Shown: one piece after another, positions 1 to 12,737 of the stretch
How positions within the stretch are numbered: position 1 is the first letter of the stretch
Layout of the letters: each line of letters starts with the position of its first letter
Origin: Scleroderma bovista
Taxonomy: Eukaryota; Basidiomycota; Agaricomycetes; Boletales; Sclerodermataceae
Direction: 5' to 3'
Length of the DNA stretch: 64,000 bases
NCBI GenBank assembly: GCA_037178675.1
Contig: JAYMGJ010000586.1
Span: forward strand, 1-64,000
Notes under the pieces: model-generated
The model's database searches: none
What the model was told of the DNA's origin: nothing
What the model saw: the letters and a program-made list of their open reading frames with translations, nothing else
Made by a program: the position numbers and the translations under genes

Positions 1-402
1 TACGCGATCTTCTCATATCGTATCCATTCTCATCGTACTATCCCTAAATCGCCACATCCACGGATTGAAAATGGGTACATGGTATGTCGATGGCCATTGA
101 CAAGGGGTCATTCCACTTCCGGAGGTTCATTGCAGACGAGGGAACATTGTCCTCGAGGCCGGCCAGTGCATAATAGTTGGATCACGGTGGTGTGGTGGAT
201 TCGTGCTGTGTACTATCTCTGTTGTACTCCACTTCTCATTGTATAGCTTGTTGGCAAGTCACCGTTGTGGTTCCAACGTGGAGGGTGGGAAAGTCGATCC
301 GTCCACGTCTTCCCCTCTCCTTCCTTGCACAGGCAAGTAGACTGGCTTTCGCACTTGTCACTAGAGCAAGTGCCACGCAACAGTACTACCTGGTATCCTC
401 TC
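1..402. other. Left-edge non-coding stretch
   Basis: No convincing coding region is visible. Open frames run through here but lack family-like composition. The segment should contain the promoter and 5' UTR of the lipid-transfer gene that starts at 403. Confidence 0.5.
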
Positions 403-3400
403 ATGTCGCTCAGAGCACTCGTCTACGCTTATGTACTCGGAGGCCTAACATTCATCCCACTCGTCATATGCGTTCTCATATTCATTACCATCTACACGTC
501 CATCCCGGTCCAAGCACAAGACAAGGACGCCAAATCTGCGCAGTCGCAATCCCACCAGTCCAATCCCGACCCGTCCTCCGAAGAAGAGTCGACACCAGGT
601 GACCGCAAAGATCATGCCGAGCCCCCTCGCGATATCAACGATCTCCCAAAGACCCGCAAAGCCTGGCTGACTATACGCCGCACCTTCGAAGAATCCGAAT
701 TTGATGGGTCCTACATGAATCTCGTCAAGTCCTACCTGGACGCCCGGTCCAAGGACCCTAAACGCTCGCGACCCAAGGATATGTGGTACGTAGTGCTCAA
801 GGGCAAGGTGCTCTACCTGTACGAGGACGAGAGCATGACCGAGTGCGAAGCAGCAATCGAGTTAGGCGGGCATGAAGTGAAGGTGTATCCGGAGGGACTG
901 GCCGACGGGGAGTTGTTCACGCGGCGGAACGCTATTTGCTTGAAGCCAAGAATGCCAGTGCGTGCGCGGAGCATGTCCAGGCAGACTGTAGCGGAGAGCG
1001 GAGATCATGATGGGTCGCAGGAGAAGGTCGTGGCGGAAGAGGGGGTCGACGGGAGGAAACGTTCCAAGGAACGGAGTGAGGGGAGCCGCGAATCCGCTAG
1101 GCTACCCCCACCATGGTTTATCTTTGTGAGGTCCTGCGTTGAGATGGAGGACTGGTATCTGGCACTCGTACACGCTGCTGATCATCCAGCTGGCACGCCC
1201 ATGCTAAACCCACTCCAGGCTGTGTTCTTGCCGTCCGAGATGAACCATCTCGTAGCGACGTTGGATCAGCAACCGGACGTTATACCGATGCGTTGGCTTA
1301 ACGCGCTCATCGGGCGCGTTTTCTTTAGCTTCTACAGAACCCAGGCGCTGGAAATTGCTATCATTGGTCGCTTGATGAAGAAGCTTTCTAAAGTCAAACG
1401 GCCTGCGTTCCTTACTGAGATTGCGGTCACCCGGTTCTCAATCGGGGACAAGGTTCCGACTTTGAGCAAGCCCATGCTCAAAGAACTCACGAAAGAGGGT
1501 GACGCATCACTCGAAGTGGGTCTCCTTTACAAGGGAGAGATTCGCGCCACTGTCGAGGCCACCGCTGTAATCAACCTCGGAGCACGCTTCAAATCGTATA
1601 CTGTCAAACTCGTACTAGCTGTCGTACTGCGCGAGATGGAGGGAAATCTTCTCATCAAGTTGAAGCGACCACCGAGCAGTCGCTTATGGTACGCGTTCAC
1701 GAAGCCGCCACGGATGGTGCTGAATGTAGAGCCCATTGTGAGCGATCGTCAGATTACTTGGAGCATGATTCTCAACACGATCGAGTCGAGGATCGAAGAG
1801 GTGGTAAGTCATGTCGCAGTTGATCATCCTATATCACTGTGTTCACACCACAACAACAGATTGCTGACTCAGTGGTAATGCCCAATATGGATGACATCAG
1901 TTTCTGGGACAGTACGCCCTATACTCACCGTGGTGGCCTATGGTCTGATGCGGCGCGGACGGAAAAACCGATGACAACTGTGGTAGAAGAGGAAAACGCA
2001 CGTGTTTCAGTAACGACCGGTGTATCCAAGGAGTCTACATCGCCACCACCAATACTGCGAACTGACAGTCTTGCCACCGAAGCGTTACCTTCAGATGCTT
2101 TATCGATCTTACGACCCGAGCCGACTATTGATTCCTCGGATACCAGCCCACAGCCGAGGAGAACACAGTCGTGGTTGGGAATGGGGGAAGAATCGGATCA
2201 TGAGGGCGCAACAGCCGGCGACGATAGCGGCAATTCTCGCGGTAGGAGAAGCAGGGCCACGAGCTCTGCGCAGAGGGAAGAGGGGAATGTTACTCCTTCG
2301 GCAAACACTGCCGCTTCTGCTTCGGACGTTTTGGATAACGAGCATGACATATTCAGATATTTATCTCCTCAATATTCGCCGCGATCTTCATCTGCACATT
2401 CTCAAGCACGTTCCTCTCGCACGCATTCTATTTCGTCGTCCACTGGCGACGAATGCAACCCGCTTTCTGACTCGAGCGCGCCATCTACATCCCGCGGACC
2501 ACGTCATTCATTTGGTGCAGTAACCACCACCGGTTCGTTACTGTCTACCCTGAAGTCGAAGGCTGGAGACAAGCAAACCTTGAGCACTGCTAGGGAGACG
2601 ATACGGAAGTGGGGGGTCAATTGGGCAACGCTGCGGAAAGATATGGGCCGGACCGGGATGCAGGAAGAGATGGCTGACTCTGGCCCCACATACCAGCGGA
2701 CGCGGACCGAGAGTACTCAGAATCGTGCGAGCTATGCGGATGTGCGGGCAGCTGTAACTGCGCGGCGAGAGCAACAAAACCATTTCGAAACAGAGCACAA
2801 CGGTTCGTTGCCCATTCCAATTCCTCAGACAGGGTCACCATCCGCATTGGGACGTCCTGGGTCGTCTTCTGCGGGGTCGTCTTCAGGGAAGAATTCCGAG
2901 GGGGTGTCGAGGTCTCCCGGGATGACCCTGTCGCGTTCGGGAGGAGACAAGACTTGCGGTCCACTTTACGACCATGATTTCAGGGATGATTTGGACGATC
3001 ACCCTGGTTCTTCACCAATACATACACAGCCATCCCAGGCTCGTACGATGACCATCCCCGGTATCCACGCGAGTCATCGCGGAGAAATCATGTCGATGGG
3101 AAATATTGCAGCCTCGCCACCTTCTCCCGAGAACAAACTCAAGACGACGACAATTCAGAATATGTATCGACTGTGGAAGAGCCCGACACTCTCTGGCCAA
3201 CAGCAAGGAGCAGAGTCACAGACAAGCTCAGATATCGAGGGCAAGGAACATCACGACGAAGACGTTACTCCATTTGTGCTGTCGTCGGAGCCGACCCCGC
3301 CTCCGTCCAAGCCAGTTCCGCCTCCGCTCCCTCCGAGGACAGCGTCTGCAGTTCCAACCGCCCCCATCCGACCTGCGGCGGATGTTGCAGAGACGCCAGA

Positions 3401-3548
3401 TCCGACTGATGAGGTGCCGATGAGGTCTGCACCGCCGACCTTGACGGGCAGTGGTGACGAGCAGGTGGACGCGTCGACTCCCTCAGCAGGGATGCGCAAT
3501 GCGGAAAGTAGAAAACCGCCCCTGCCGCCGCGAAGGATCCATGCATGA
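403..3548 (+). CDS. NVJ2: NVJ2/TEX2-like SMP-domain lipid-transfer protein
   Basis: Two exons, 403-1803 and 1860-3548, joined in phase across a GTAAGT...CAG intron of 56 bases. The protein is about 1029 aa. The ATG at 403 was chosen because it places a hydrophobic segment (residues 9-32, ending [11 protein letters not shown]) at the N terminus, as in Nvj2. A PH-like region follows, with the motif [14 protein letters not shown] near residue 130 and a second part after a charged insert. Residues about 300-480 are an SMP lipid-transfer domain ([15 protein letters not shown] through the splice junction to [12 protein letters not shown]). The C-terminal 540 residues are serine/proline rich and look disordered, with polyproline patches. 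Family knowledge: Nvj2 is an ER-anchored protein that moves ceramide at contact sites with the vacuole or Golgi. The role here is inferred from the TM-PH-SMP order. Confidence 0.85.
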
Positions 3549-3778
3549 TGTATTTTATCTCTGTCGATTTATATACGAGTCTGGGTACTTGATGAGAATG
3601 CTGGTGGCACTGCCACGTTCGGGTTGCCAAGGTGCTGTGCATTCCTCGGATGGCGACCCTGACATAGCTTACATTCCCAATTGTTGGCCGGGTAATAAAG
3701 TACTAATACACTCGTTGGTCGCACCTGCGTCTCGCGCTGGAAGACTTCCCTCCAGACACCCCCACGATACCCACCGCG

Positions 3779-6700
3779 ATGGCACAAACAGAGTGCACCG
3801 TCTCCCCACAGGTCGTCGCCGGATCCTCGTTGCAGATAAGCCCGAACCTCGAAGCCCTCTTGCAGCACGACGAACTGACGCGTCGCAGCGCTGGCTCCCC
3901 TACCAGCCTGTCCTGCTCGACCTCGTCGTCCGAGTTTGCGGTCAGTCTGCCGCCCCCGCCCCCTCGCAACGCCCAGTCCTGCAAGAAGACTTCCTCCCAA
4001 GAGACCCGCACCAAAGACGTGCGGCGGCGACGCAGCGTCAACTTCAGGTCTGATTCATGGCCTGATGCTTTGTCCATCCTGGCGTCAGACACTGGCGCCA
4101 GCCAAGCTATTCCCACTTTTCCAACAATCACACCAAACCCTTACATCAATCCCGCACCTGTTGTGGCTAGGTTCGATAGTCCTACGGATGGTATGCACAG
4201 CTTCCTACTCATCCGACCCATGATCTATCTCACTTGAGCTCATAGATGGTCCGCCAACTCCCAGGCAGCGCGACATGCATATACCGAAGCAGCGGTCTGT
4301 CCAGTCCCTAGCCGAGCATCGTGCTCGTGTGTCCAGTATACCCGGATCCGGTCCCCAGCTCACGCGGACATGTTCTAACCCTCGCTCCTCACCTGCTCTC
4401 CACAAGGTTGAGCGCCTTCTGAGCAAAGGGAAGGATATGCTCGCAACTGCAGCCGCCTCTGGCAGTCTGAAGCTCAGATCAGACTGCGTAGATGCAGACC
4501 GCAAGTGCTATCGTGTCGACAGCTTGGATTCTTTCTCCACAATCAAAGGCAAGTCCACTATTTTGGTTCACAGGGGCCAATTTTTAAACTATCATTTGCC
4601 CACTGCCTACATAGATTCCCCGATACGACAGGATTCTGTAACCGGACCGTCAAGGCTGTTCAACACGTCAAACTCATATGATAATGATGATGCCACTGCT
4701 GTGGAATCAGTGGGATCTCTTCCCATCAAAAACATGTTGCCGCCTTCCCCATCGACTAGAAGATACCCAGCTTCCGATCTGCTTCTCACACACCCTACTC
4801 AGTCTGAACCCTCCCCAACTCGTTCCTTGTCCATATCCTCGACATCCTCTTCTTCATCTTCTGTTAATGGTTCTGCCAATCCGGTACATACATACCCGAC
4901 GTGGTCACTCCCCAATTTAACATTTCCATCCATGACTTTCAACGAGTTGCCACGATCTCAAAGTACCCAAAGCGTTGCGGATAGCGACAGTCGAAAATCC
5001 TTCATTGATCTCCGCTCTCCAGATGGCACTTGTCCCAGCAAACAAGGTACTTCGCGTCCCCACAGACAACAACCCAGTACTCTTGTCATCCCTACTTCCA
5101 ACATGTACCAGAACCTACCCAGCAATCTTTCGTCGCTTTCCCTTGCAACCATGGTCTTTGCTCCCCCCAGTCCCACTATTGACCTCTCACCGCTCAATCA
5201 TAGACCGAGATCTCCTTCGGCCTCCTCCATCGCTCTCTCGACCATGGTTTTTGCCCCGCCAAGCCCCGCCACGGAGTTATCGCCCCTTGCAGTCCGACCA
5301 CCCTCTTCTCCGGGCTCGGCTGATTCGCTGACTCCGATCGAATTTGCGTCTCCTGCCAGTCCTCCATCTGGCCGGCGAAACAAGCTCGAGATCCCGACCA
5401 CTCGTAAGCTGTCCTCTCTGCGTGTTCGTCGCAGGGCGGGAGAGAAGCGGTCTCTGTCATTATCGCCTCGTCCAGCATTTCAGGAGCTGGCTCCTCTTCC
5501 CCCCACCACCAACTTTCTTAGACGAGACGAACGAGCTGACCTCATACGTCGGAACCGTAAGCTCGTCCAGGTCTTTGGCCAGACACCAGGCGCAGACCCG
5601 GCGCCGTTGGACGTTCCTGTACTCAGGAGGCTCAAAAAACCACCGGCTGCTCTGACTTCCTTGCTTGGTGCTGGGAAACAGCGGAACCACCGACAGGTCA
5701 TGTCCCTTTCGAATGCTCCAAGCCCCTCCAATCCAAGGGCGGCACCGCTATCCCCTTGGCAAATAGATGATCTGTGGTCACCCAGTGGCCGCAGACACTC
5801 CACTCCGCTGACACCTACTAGTACATTTACTTTCTCTCCCGATGAGGCGCCACGAACAGCGTCAGCCAGCGATCATCGCGGGGTGCATAGCCTCGCGCGC
5901 ACTCTGTCTCCACGTAATTCTTCGAGTTCTTTCATTGATCTTTCAGATGATGATGAGACCTCACGTGTTGACGATATTTCAGTCATCAGTTCCCTTGACA
6001 GGAAAAGTGGTCGCCGGCTTATCCACCACTCTTCTTCCACGCCCTCACTGGTTGAAAGTCTGGATCCGGATAGAAGGGCTGAGGTTGAGCGCCGGCGTAT
6101 GCGGGATAAGTTGGCGAAACTCCATCGTTTCCTTGGTTCTCGTGTACCACCAGACCTAGTACTCGGTCCTACTACCTTCCCTCCTCTGCCCTCCTCGAGC
6201 TCATCCACGATGGAAGGCTTACGCGATACTTGGCTATGGAGCCGCAAAGGAGGGGCATCGCCTTCCCAGGACGTTTTTGACCGCGGAAAGGAAGAGCTCG
6301 ACCACAGAGAGAAGGCAGTGAACGTGCGACGTGCACAAAAGATGGAAAAGGTATGACAGATGAGTCCTTGGGATGGTGTTTTCTTTAATAGGGTTTTCCA
6401 GGTATTTGGAACGCCACCTCCGCAGACGCTTTTCCACACCCGCCAGGCCCCTTCGCCACTGCCACATTCCCAACCGTCGTCTCCCATAGTGTCCGCTCTT
6501 GCGTGTAATCTTAATCAGGCCGCCTACAAGGGGAAAAGCCCACGGCGCCCGCAACCATCGGAGTCCATGAGATGTTTGCTACCCCACCCGAACACGGATG
6601 CTTCCTCCTTGCTTTCAGATTACCAACAGACGCTTGCGCAAACTTCAGTTTACCTAAATTACCACCACTCTCTAAATTCCTTGGTTCATATCATCGACAG

Positions 6701-7212
6701 GGTTTGTATTATTATTTTTTTCTAACAGATCATACCATATTTGCTGACCTTCTTTCTTTAGGATGATCGGGAATCACTTCTTGAGCTACATTGTTACCTT
6801 AACAGTGAGCTGTCGGAGTCGCCAGTCGAAGGCGATCAGCCGGTAAGCTCCAAGCGCAACTCTACGACGCCTTCCATCAGATCGGAGCGGCGCCATTCGT
6901 TGCCTGTCAGCGTCTCTACATTCTCTCTGGCTTCTTCCTGTCCGCAAGAGGTGTCCGAGTTCCAAGTCCGCCGCAGAAGGGCGGCAAAATTGACCCACTT
7001 TTTTGGTGTCAATTATCGGGAGCTAATTGACGATATCTTGGAGAGCATCGAGAGTGGCGTAGAGGAAGAGCATGGAAAGGGCACCTTGCAACCAGAGGAG
7101 GCCGAGGTGAGCATGATTTCCCTATTCTGAATTGCTTTTTACTGATCAGCGTATCCAGGTCCTGCTTCACAGAGTTCGATCCCTCAAGACGAAGCAGGAC
7201 CAATATGACTAG
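3779..7212 (+). CDS. Serine/proline-rich protein, conserved C-terminal motifs, unknown function
   Basis: Five exons: 3779-4190, 4246-6350, 6402-6701, 6762-7106 and 7159-7212. All junctions keep phase, giving about 1071 aa. I do not recognise a named family. Most of the protein is low-complexity S/P/T sequence. It holds a short internal duplication around 5146-5275, where TMVFAPPSP occurs twice. Better-conserved-looking blocks lie late in the protein: KMEKVFGTPPPQTLFH at the exon 2/3 junction and RRRAAKLTHFFGVNYRELI in exon 4, followed by acidic helical sequence and LLHRVRSLKTKQ at the C terminus. Basidiomycete hypothetical proteins often end this way, but that is memory, not a search. A 66-base GC-AG intron may interrupt exon 2 (4549-4614), shortening the product by 22 aa. 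Confidence 0.7.
4549..4614 (+). other. Candidate GC-AG intron in the S/P-rich gene
   Basis: AAAG is followed by GCAAGT and the segment ends CTACATAG. It is 66 bases, a multiple of three, so the frame stays open if it is retained. The encoded residues (ILVHRGQFLNYH) are unlike the surrounding low-complexity protein, which favours splicing. Confidence 0.5.
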
Positions 7213-7337
7213 TTATACCTTTTGTTCATTTCTCACCGCTTTTCCTTTGCATTTGACGGCCATCACGATGTAAGATTCATACTTAATTAGAGCGACCATG
7301 GAAATATGGTTATAATGGGAAAAATTGCAATGTGGTA

Positions 7338-10300
7338 TTATAGTATGACAAGGTCTCCGCGACAACAGTGGCACCAAAAGATATGCGACTCATCCATAAA
7401 CTGCGGCCGCCGTGGGAGAACTGCACTAACTTCCTCGACAGCAGACAGGGACCGTTCATGGCGCTGCAGCGCGGGAGAGAGCACCCGTGGAGTGTGGCTA
7501 TTGGCAGCAGCTTCGCTCTCAATTCTTGCTTTCAGCATGCTGAGGCTGACTTGACGCGAATGCCGAGTTTCCGGGGATAGACCTACATCGAAAACAGATC
7601 GAGTTGATGGCGGGACCAAGCCACTCTGTTTACCAAACGATGCACGCCGCAAGCCCGAACTTGCGCGACTCAATGGCCGTGCAGATGTGCTTGGTGAGAA
7701 TGGTCTAGGAGTTGCTCGGGAAATTCGGGTTTGTACCAGTTGGTCCTCTAGAATACCGACCTGTCGCTGCAGGCGGTGCGCCCTGTCCTGCGCCTCGAAG
7801 ACGGCCGTCTCCAGTGCGCGAATTTGTGAATTGGCAGAAGAGAGCTCCAGTGCATGCTGCTGCTTCACTGCACTGAGCATCTCGCCATCCAATGAACTCG
7901 GCGCGTCATCTGTCACCGGGGTTTTCTGGAAGCCCTCTAGCTCTTCCTCCCTCGCCATCAGGTCGCTCCTAAGAGCTTCGATATCAGTTCGATACTGATC
8001 AATAAGATCGCGTTGCTCTCGTTCAATATTCCGTTGTGAGATTAGTTCGGTTCCCAGATGGGTGATTTCTTCTTCTTTGCGGCGTGTTTCAATCGATAAC
8101 CTGTTGCTAAGGTCCGCTTGGCGCATTTCTGCCTGACGCATCTTTGTGCGCTCGGCTTCCAACACATGGACCGCGGCCTGGGATTCCTGTAGCTCGGCTT
8201 CAAGGGTGGCATATCCTCGCTGCAGATCATTGACAGTCCTCTGCAGAAACGTTATATCCTTCTCCCGTAACAGCTCCGACTCGCGTTTCAGCTTCGCAGC
8301 CTCAGCTTCCCGCTCTGTTCCTTCATTCAGAGCGATTTCAAGTTTGGAGATCAGGGCATCGCGAGATTTCTTGTCGTGCTCTAAGCTCTCTATCTGTTCC
8401 AATAGTTCCACTTTGGCAGCAGTCAACTCCACGATCTTGGGTCGCATTTCCTCCAGAGACTGCACAAGGGTGGTGCCCTCGGTCTGCAGATCCCGTTGTG
8501 TCCTTTCAGACTCTTCAGCACGACGGACAGCAGCGCGGAATTCGCTTTGCAGGTTGGTAAGACTGCGGTCTCTGGAGGATACCTCTGCAACGAGTTCTGC
8601 AAGCTTCTGTTGCAGTCCCCTTACTACATTCTGGTTGAATTGGACCTGGGATTGTAATGAGTCGCGTTCCTCCAATAGTTCATTTTGGCGGTTATCTGCT
8701 GATTCCAGGCGAGCTTGAAGTGTAGAGTATTCTCCTTCCAGCGAGGAATGTTTGCTTTTCAATTCGGCCTCGCTGTCAGTTGACGAACGGAGCAGCGAGA
8801 CTAATTCATCTTTCTCGTTTTTGAGATCGTTGTGGACCTATGACATGTCCGTCATCAGCTATTTGCATCCAGCTTGAAGCGACCTTAGCAAACCTGCTTA
8901 AGCTTACTCAGCTGAAACTCCAACTCGTCAGCTCGATCTTGAGTATTCTTCAGGGAAAGCTCTAGCCGGTCGGCGCGGTCGTCATTCTCAATCTGTTCCT
9001 CGAGTTCCCGAATGCGTTGCTGATGCTGCTCAGAAATTGCCTGTAGCTCGTCCAACTCCACTTTCCGTAACTGAATTTCTCGCTCCTATTTAGGTGTCAT
9101 AGGTGTCTGAAAGAAATACCGCTGTGCACATACCTGATCGCGACACTTCTCAGTTAATTCCTTCTCTCGCTGCAGTGCTTGCCGGAGTTCATCATTCTTC
9201 TGGGATGAGATTGCTTCGAGGTCATGAACCCGTTTTGAGAAATCCTGGAATCTCGCTTGTTCCAAAGTAAGGAGGTTCTCCTTTTCTTGCAGCTCTGTTG
9301 GCCAATTAGTAAAATGACTGCAAGTCATGGTCAGGAGACCGCACCCGTCTCAATAGTCTCCATGCGTTGCAGTGAGGACGTCAAGGAAGCCTTCTCGGAG
9401 ACAAGCAATGAAATCGTTTGTTGCCTGTTCTGATCCTGCTCTTCCCAGCGCCGGGACTCCTCCGTAGCATCAGCGAGTAGCCCGCTGATCCGAGCAAGAG
9501 CCTCGGAAAGCTCGTGCTCAGTTTTGGTGGACTGACACTTGAGCTTGTCAGTTTCCTGTTGGAGGGAATACGACTCAGACACAGTTTGCTGCAAGTCTAT
9601 ACCACAAGGATGGTTTAGGCGTCGCCCCGTTGAAACGTCTTCATTGCACTCACCAGCCTCGAGCGATTTGATTCGACTTAGTGACTCGCTGGATATTGAG
9701 TCCAATTCCTTACATCTGGACGTTAGGCGCTCGATTTCCGCAACACCCGCCTTCCGTATGGCTTCCAAGTCCAGTTTCTCCTGAGTGAGTACCTCAAGTT
9801 TGTGTGCAGTGGAAGCAGTAATCTCCTTGGCTTGCGAAAGCTCAGCTTCGAGTGATTTACAACGCGACCGCTCATCCTCCAGCAGCATCCCTTTCTGGTG
9901 GGCCTCTAATACATGCATATTAAGATGCGAGTAACCAATGAAACTGAGCTGTGACTTGCCTGACTTGATGTCATTCAGCTTGCTCAGAGACGCCTGCAGT
10001 GCGTCCTTCTCTGTCAGAAGTCTTGCAATGGCAATCCTTTGTTCAGCAACCTGGTGGTTCAGGTCATCGACAGGAGGTATCGCAACCGACCGGCTCAACA
10101 AGGACACACCCGGAGTCGGGGAGATCACGCGTTCTGGTGGGATGCGAGCTCTGGACGGAGTCGACTGTGGGCTCGAGGGTAATGAACCGGAATCTGTGAC
10201 ATTGGCTTTGGCCAGCGACTCGACCCAGTTAGCATCCGACTCGGATGGACTGAACCTAAGGGAAATCACTAGGGTTGAGTCTATGAGAGAGAAGAGTGCA

Positions 10301-10565
10301 AGAGGCACATACAAGTCCTGGATGTCGCGCTCAGCCTTTCCGTCATCGATGGACGCCGCCGCGGGCTCTGCAGGAGCTGGAGTGTACGACCTTGATGGCG
10401 GGGGACTGGCTAAGGAGGTGCTACCACCGACCGTTTTCTTCTGCTGCCGCTTCTTGAGCTGGACATGAGATTAGTAGGTAACTGGACACATCGAGCTCCT
10501 TTGCAAACACGTACCATTAATGCCTTTCCCCTCGCCGCCTTTGCGGCTCTGTCGTCTTCAGACAT
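7338..10565 (-). CDS. Golgin-like coiled-coil protein (GM130/Bug1 type)
   Basis: Eight exons on the minus strand: 10565-10515, 10458-10313, 10255-9960, 9905-9654, 9596-9345, 9294-9134, 9085-8894 and 8837-7338. Phases agree throughout, giving about 949 aa. The N terminus MSEDDRAAKAARGKALM followed by LKKRQQKK is a short basic helix of the kind seen in GM130/Bug1 golgins. From residue about 100 to 790 the protein is almost continuous coiled coil rich in E, Q, L and R. After a short basic S/P region the C terminus ends DESHIFWCHCCRGDLVIL, a hydrophobic tail that could bind the PDZ-like domain of a GRASP protein. Golgi tethering is inferred from this layout. A generic coiled-coil protein remains possible. 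The third intron (9906-9959) uses a GC donor. Confidence 0.7.
9906..9959 (-). other. GC-AG intron in the golgin-like gene
   Basis: Read on the minus strand, TCAG is followed by GCAAGT and the segment ends GTATTAG, with CTTAAT as a plausible branch site. It is 54 bases. Removing it joins coiled-coil sequence DIKS to EAHQKGMLLEDE. Retaining it would insert a non-heptad stretch. Confidence 0.75.
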
Positions 10566-11025
10566 AGTACTGGAACGTCGACGGCCGTCGCTTGAATGCG
10601 AACTTGAAGAATAAGTTCCGTAGTGACGAGAACCGGGTTAAATGCCAGTGGCCTCCGTCGGTACGCGACGTGGCGAGCTGACGTTTCACCCTACTTGCTA
10701 CAAAGCACCACTGATTCTCAATTCACTCCAATGATTTCGGATGAGTTTTTCGAATATATACGCTGATGTAGCAGGTAGGAAAACAATGAGAAGGAGGAAA
10801 ATCTCGCAGTAGCAGATGACCGATGAGACGATATATGTACCAACGCACAGGAACCGAAACAGACTTCCAATGGTATAATGAGCGACTCTGGGCAATGCTG
10901 CATTGGTGCACCAAGTAGCAATTGCGGGTGAGCATAGGGCGATATAATCAACAAGTAGTGGATGGGAAGGTAAGTAGAAGGAATGTTGCAATCGTTGAAG
11001 TCAAACTCTCAGAACGCGATTTTGG
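10566..11025. other. Intergenic, 460 bases
   Basis: This lies between the start of the golgin-like gene and the end of the G-beta gene. A 97-codon minus frame here is hydrophobic only because of base composition and most likely covers the G-beta 3' UTR. I see no gene. Confidence 0.5.
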
Positions 11026-12286
11026 TCATGCCCACACCTGAAGTCATTGCTTGAGCTATCAGCTGCTATAGGGGAATATAGACACTCACCCGAAGTGTGC
11101 TGTCCCAACTACCTGTGCAAAGAGCCATACCGTCAGCTGATACGCCGAGGCAGCTAACTCGGTTCTCATGTCCAGTCAACACTCCTACGCGCTCCCCTCT
11201 CAACGTATCCCATACGTTGCACGTCCAGTCATCGTAACCTCCGAAAAGAATACGGCCCGAGATTGAGAAAGCAACAGAGGTGATACCACAAAGGATGTTG
11301 TCGTGAGTAAAACTATTCAATTCCCGGTCTGCACGGATATCGAATAATCGACAAGAAGCATCGTCAGAGCCGGTTGCGAACGCATCGCCGTTGGGGAAGA
11401 ATCTGTACAATGTATATTAAACCTTGCGTATAACGAGCAACGTTGAGTTTACATACTGGACTGCATTAATGTCGGACTCATGGCCCGTGAAGGTTTGGGT
11501 AGCGCGGCCACTACGAATGTCCCAGAGTTTTGCAGTAGCATCACATGCGCCTGAGACAAATACGTTCTGGTTTGGACCCAGTGATAGACTGGTAAAAGGT
11601 CAAATGCAAGGCAGCCAGTGATTCCAAAATCAATACCTCATGACGTCTCCAGTATGGTCGCTGAATTCAACAACGCGCACACCTGCTTCGATGTCCCAAA
11701 GCATGCAGGTCATGTCACCTGAACTGGTTACAATTTGCCTGTCGCTAATAAACCGGCAGCAGCTCAGATAGCCGGAGTGAGCGCTGAGTTCGCGGCCACC
11801 TCTGGCACCGTTGGCATCCCTGCTATTCAGGTTGTATATAGAGCAGATGTTGTCGAGGCCACCGCAAGCGACAAAGTTTCCAGATGGTGAATAAGCGCAC
11901 GTCATGACCCAGCTGGACCGTAGGGGAATGGCGTGGACCTTGTTGGTGGTATAGGCGTCCCAGACGATTAGTTTGCCATCCTGTGACGCTGAAACAAGGT
12001 GTCGTCGATCTGCAGACCAATGCATGGCATATATTTTTGCGAGGTGACCCTTCAATGCGCGCCGAGGCCGCATGACGATACGTGGGAGAGTGTCGACCTC
12101 TGCAGCCATTGCGCGCACTAAAAGTAGGAAAGGACTCAACAGCGCCGAAAACGATAGTGGGGCGAAACACATACGACTCGTGTCAGCTGAAGCCTCTCTG
12201 CTTGCACGAATCTTCTCTTTCAGTATCTCAGCCTCACGACGCGCTGCCGCGATCCGCTCTTGTATGTCGCCTTGGGGTTGGGACAT
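11026..12286 (-). CDS. gpb1: Heterotrimeric G-protein beta subunit
   Basis: Five exons: 12286-12175, 12117-11637, 11588-11457, 11402-11090 and 11037-11026. They total exactly 349 codons plus stop, close to canonical G-beta length. The N terminus ([20 protein letters not shown]) is the coiled-coil helix that binds G-gamma. The rest is a seven-bladed WD40 propeller, with recognisable blade ends such as [41 protein letters not shown] and [11 protein letters not shown]. The last four codons, on a separate tiny exon, give the terminal VWA. In fungi this subunit couples pheromone and nutrient receptors to MAPK and cAMP signalling. In mushrooms it affects mating and fruiting. The identity is firm. 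Confidence 0.97.
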
Positions 12287-12737
12287 GATGTCTTGATGTT
12301 GCGCGTTGTAGAGAGTAAAATGGATTCGAGTGGTGAACACACTGAGACGTGGAGTGAGAAAGAAGGGCCCACCTGGAATACTTGTGAACCAAGGAAAGAT
12401 GAGGAATAGAAGAAGAGCGTGTGAACCAAGGCCGTAAAATATGTCGGATAGTAAGCCTTGAAATGGAACCGGCGCTGTGGTGTACGAACAGCGCCTCGGA
12501 CGACGGCGATTACGGCGACGGCGACGAGGGCGACGACGACGACGACGATGGCGGAGATTCTGGTGAAGCTAGGAAACGTTTGAGCTCACAACGGAAGCGG
12601 CGCTTTCTTTGTTCTTGCACGGACACGCATCACCGGCAATTTCCGCAACTCCGACTGTGGCGCAGACAAAAGTGGTTTCATTCCAGAAAAAAAACAGCTA
12701 CGAAGTACTACAGATTCGAAGTAACATAGAGTAGTTC
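12287..12737. other. Intergenic between G-beta start and MARVEL gene end
   Basis: These 451 bases hold the G-beta promoter and the 3' region of the MARVEL gene, plus a GAC/GGC trinucleotide-rich tract. No gene is supported. Confidence 0.5.
12499..12552. repeat. Imperfect GAC/GGC trinucleotide repeat
   Basis: A run of GAC, GGC and GAT triplets, with five consecutive GAC units near its right end, about 215 bases upstream of the G-beta start codon. Confidence 0.7.

Noticed and set aside
8146..8718. 190-codon plus frame antisense to the golgin-like gene
   Set aside because: It is the serine/cysteine-rich mirror of heptad-coding sequence, a standard shadow of a long coiled-coil exon.
10698..10991. 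97-codon hydrophobic minus frame resembling a membrane protein
   Set aside because: It overlaps other open frames, lacks a splice-linked partner and sits where the G-beta 3' UTR should be; T-rich DNA alone explains the hydrophobicity.
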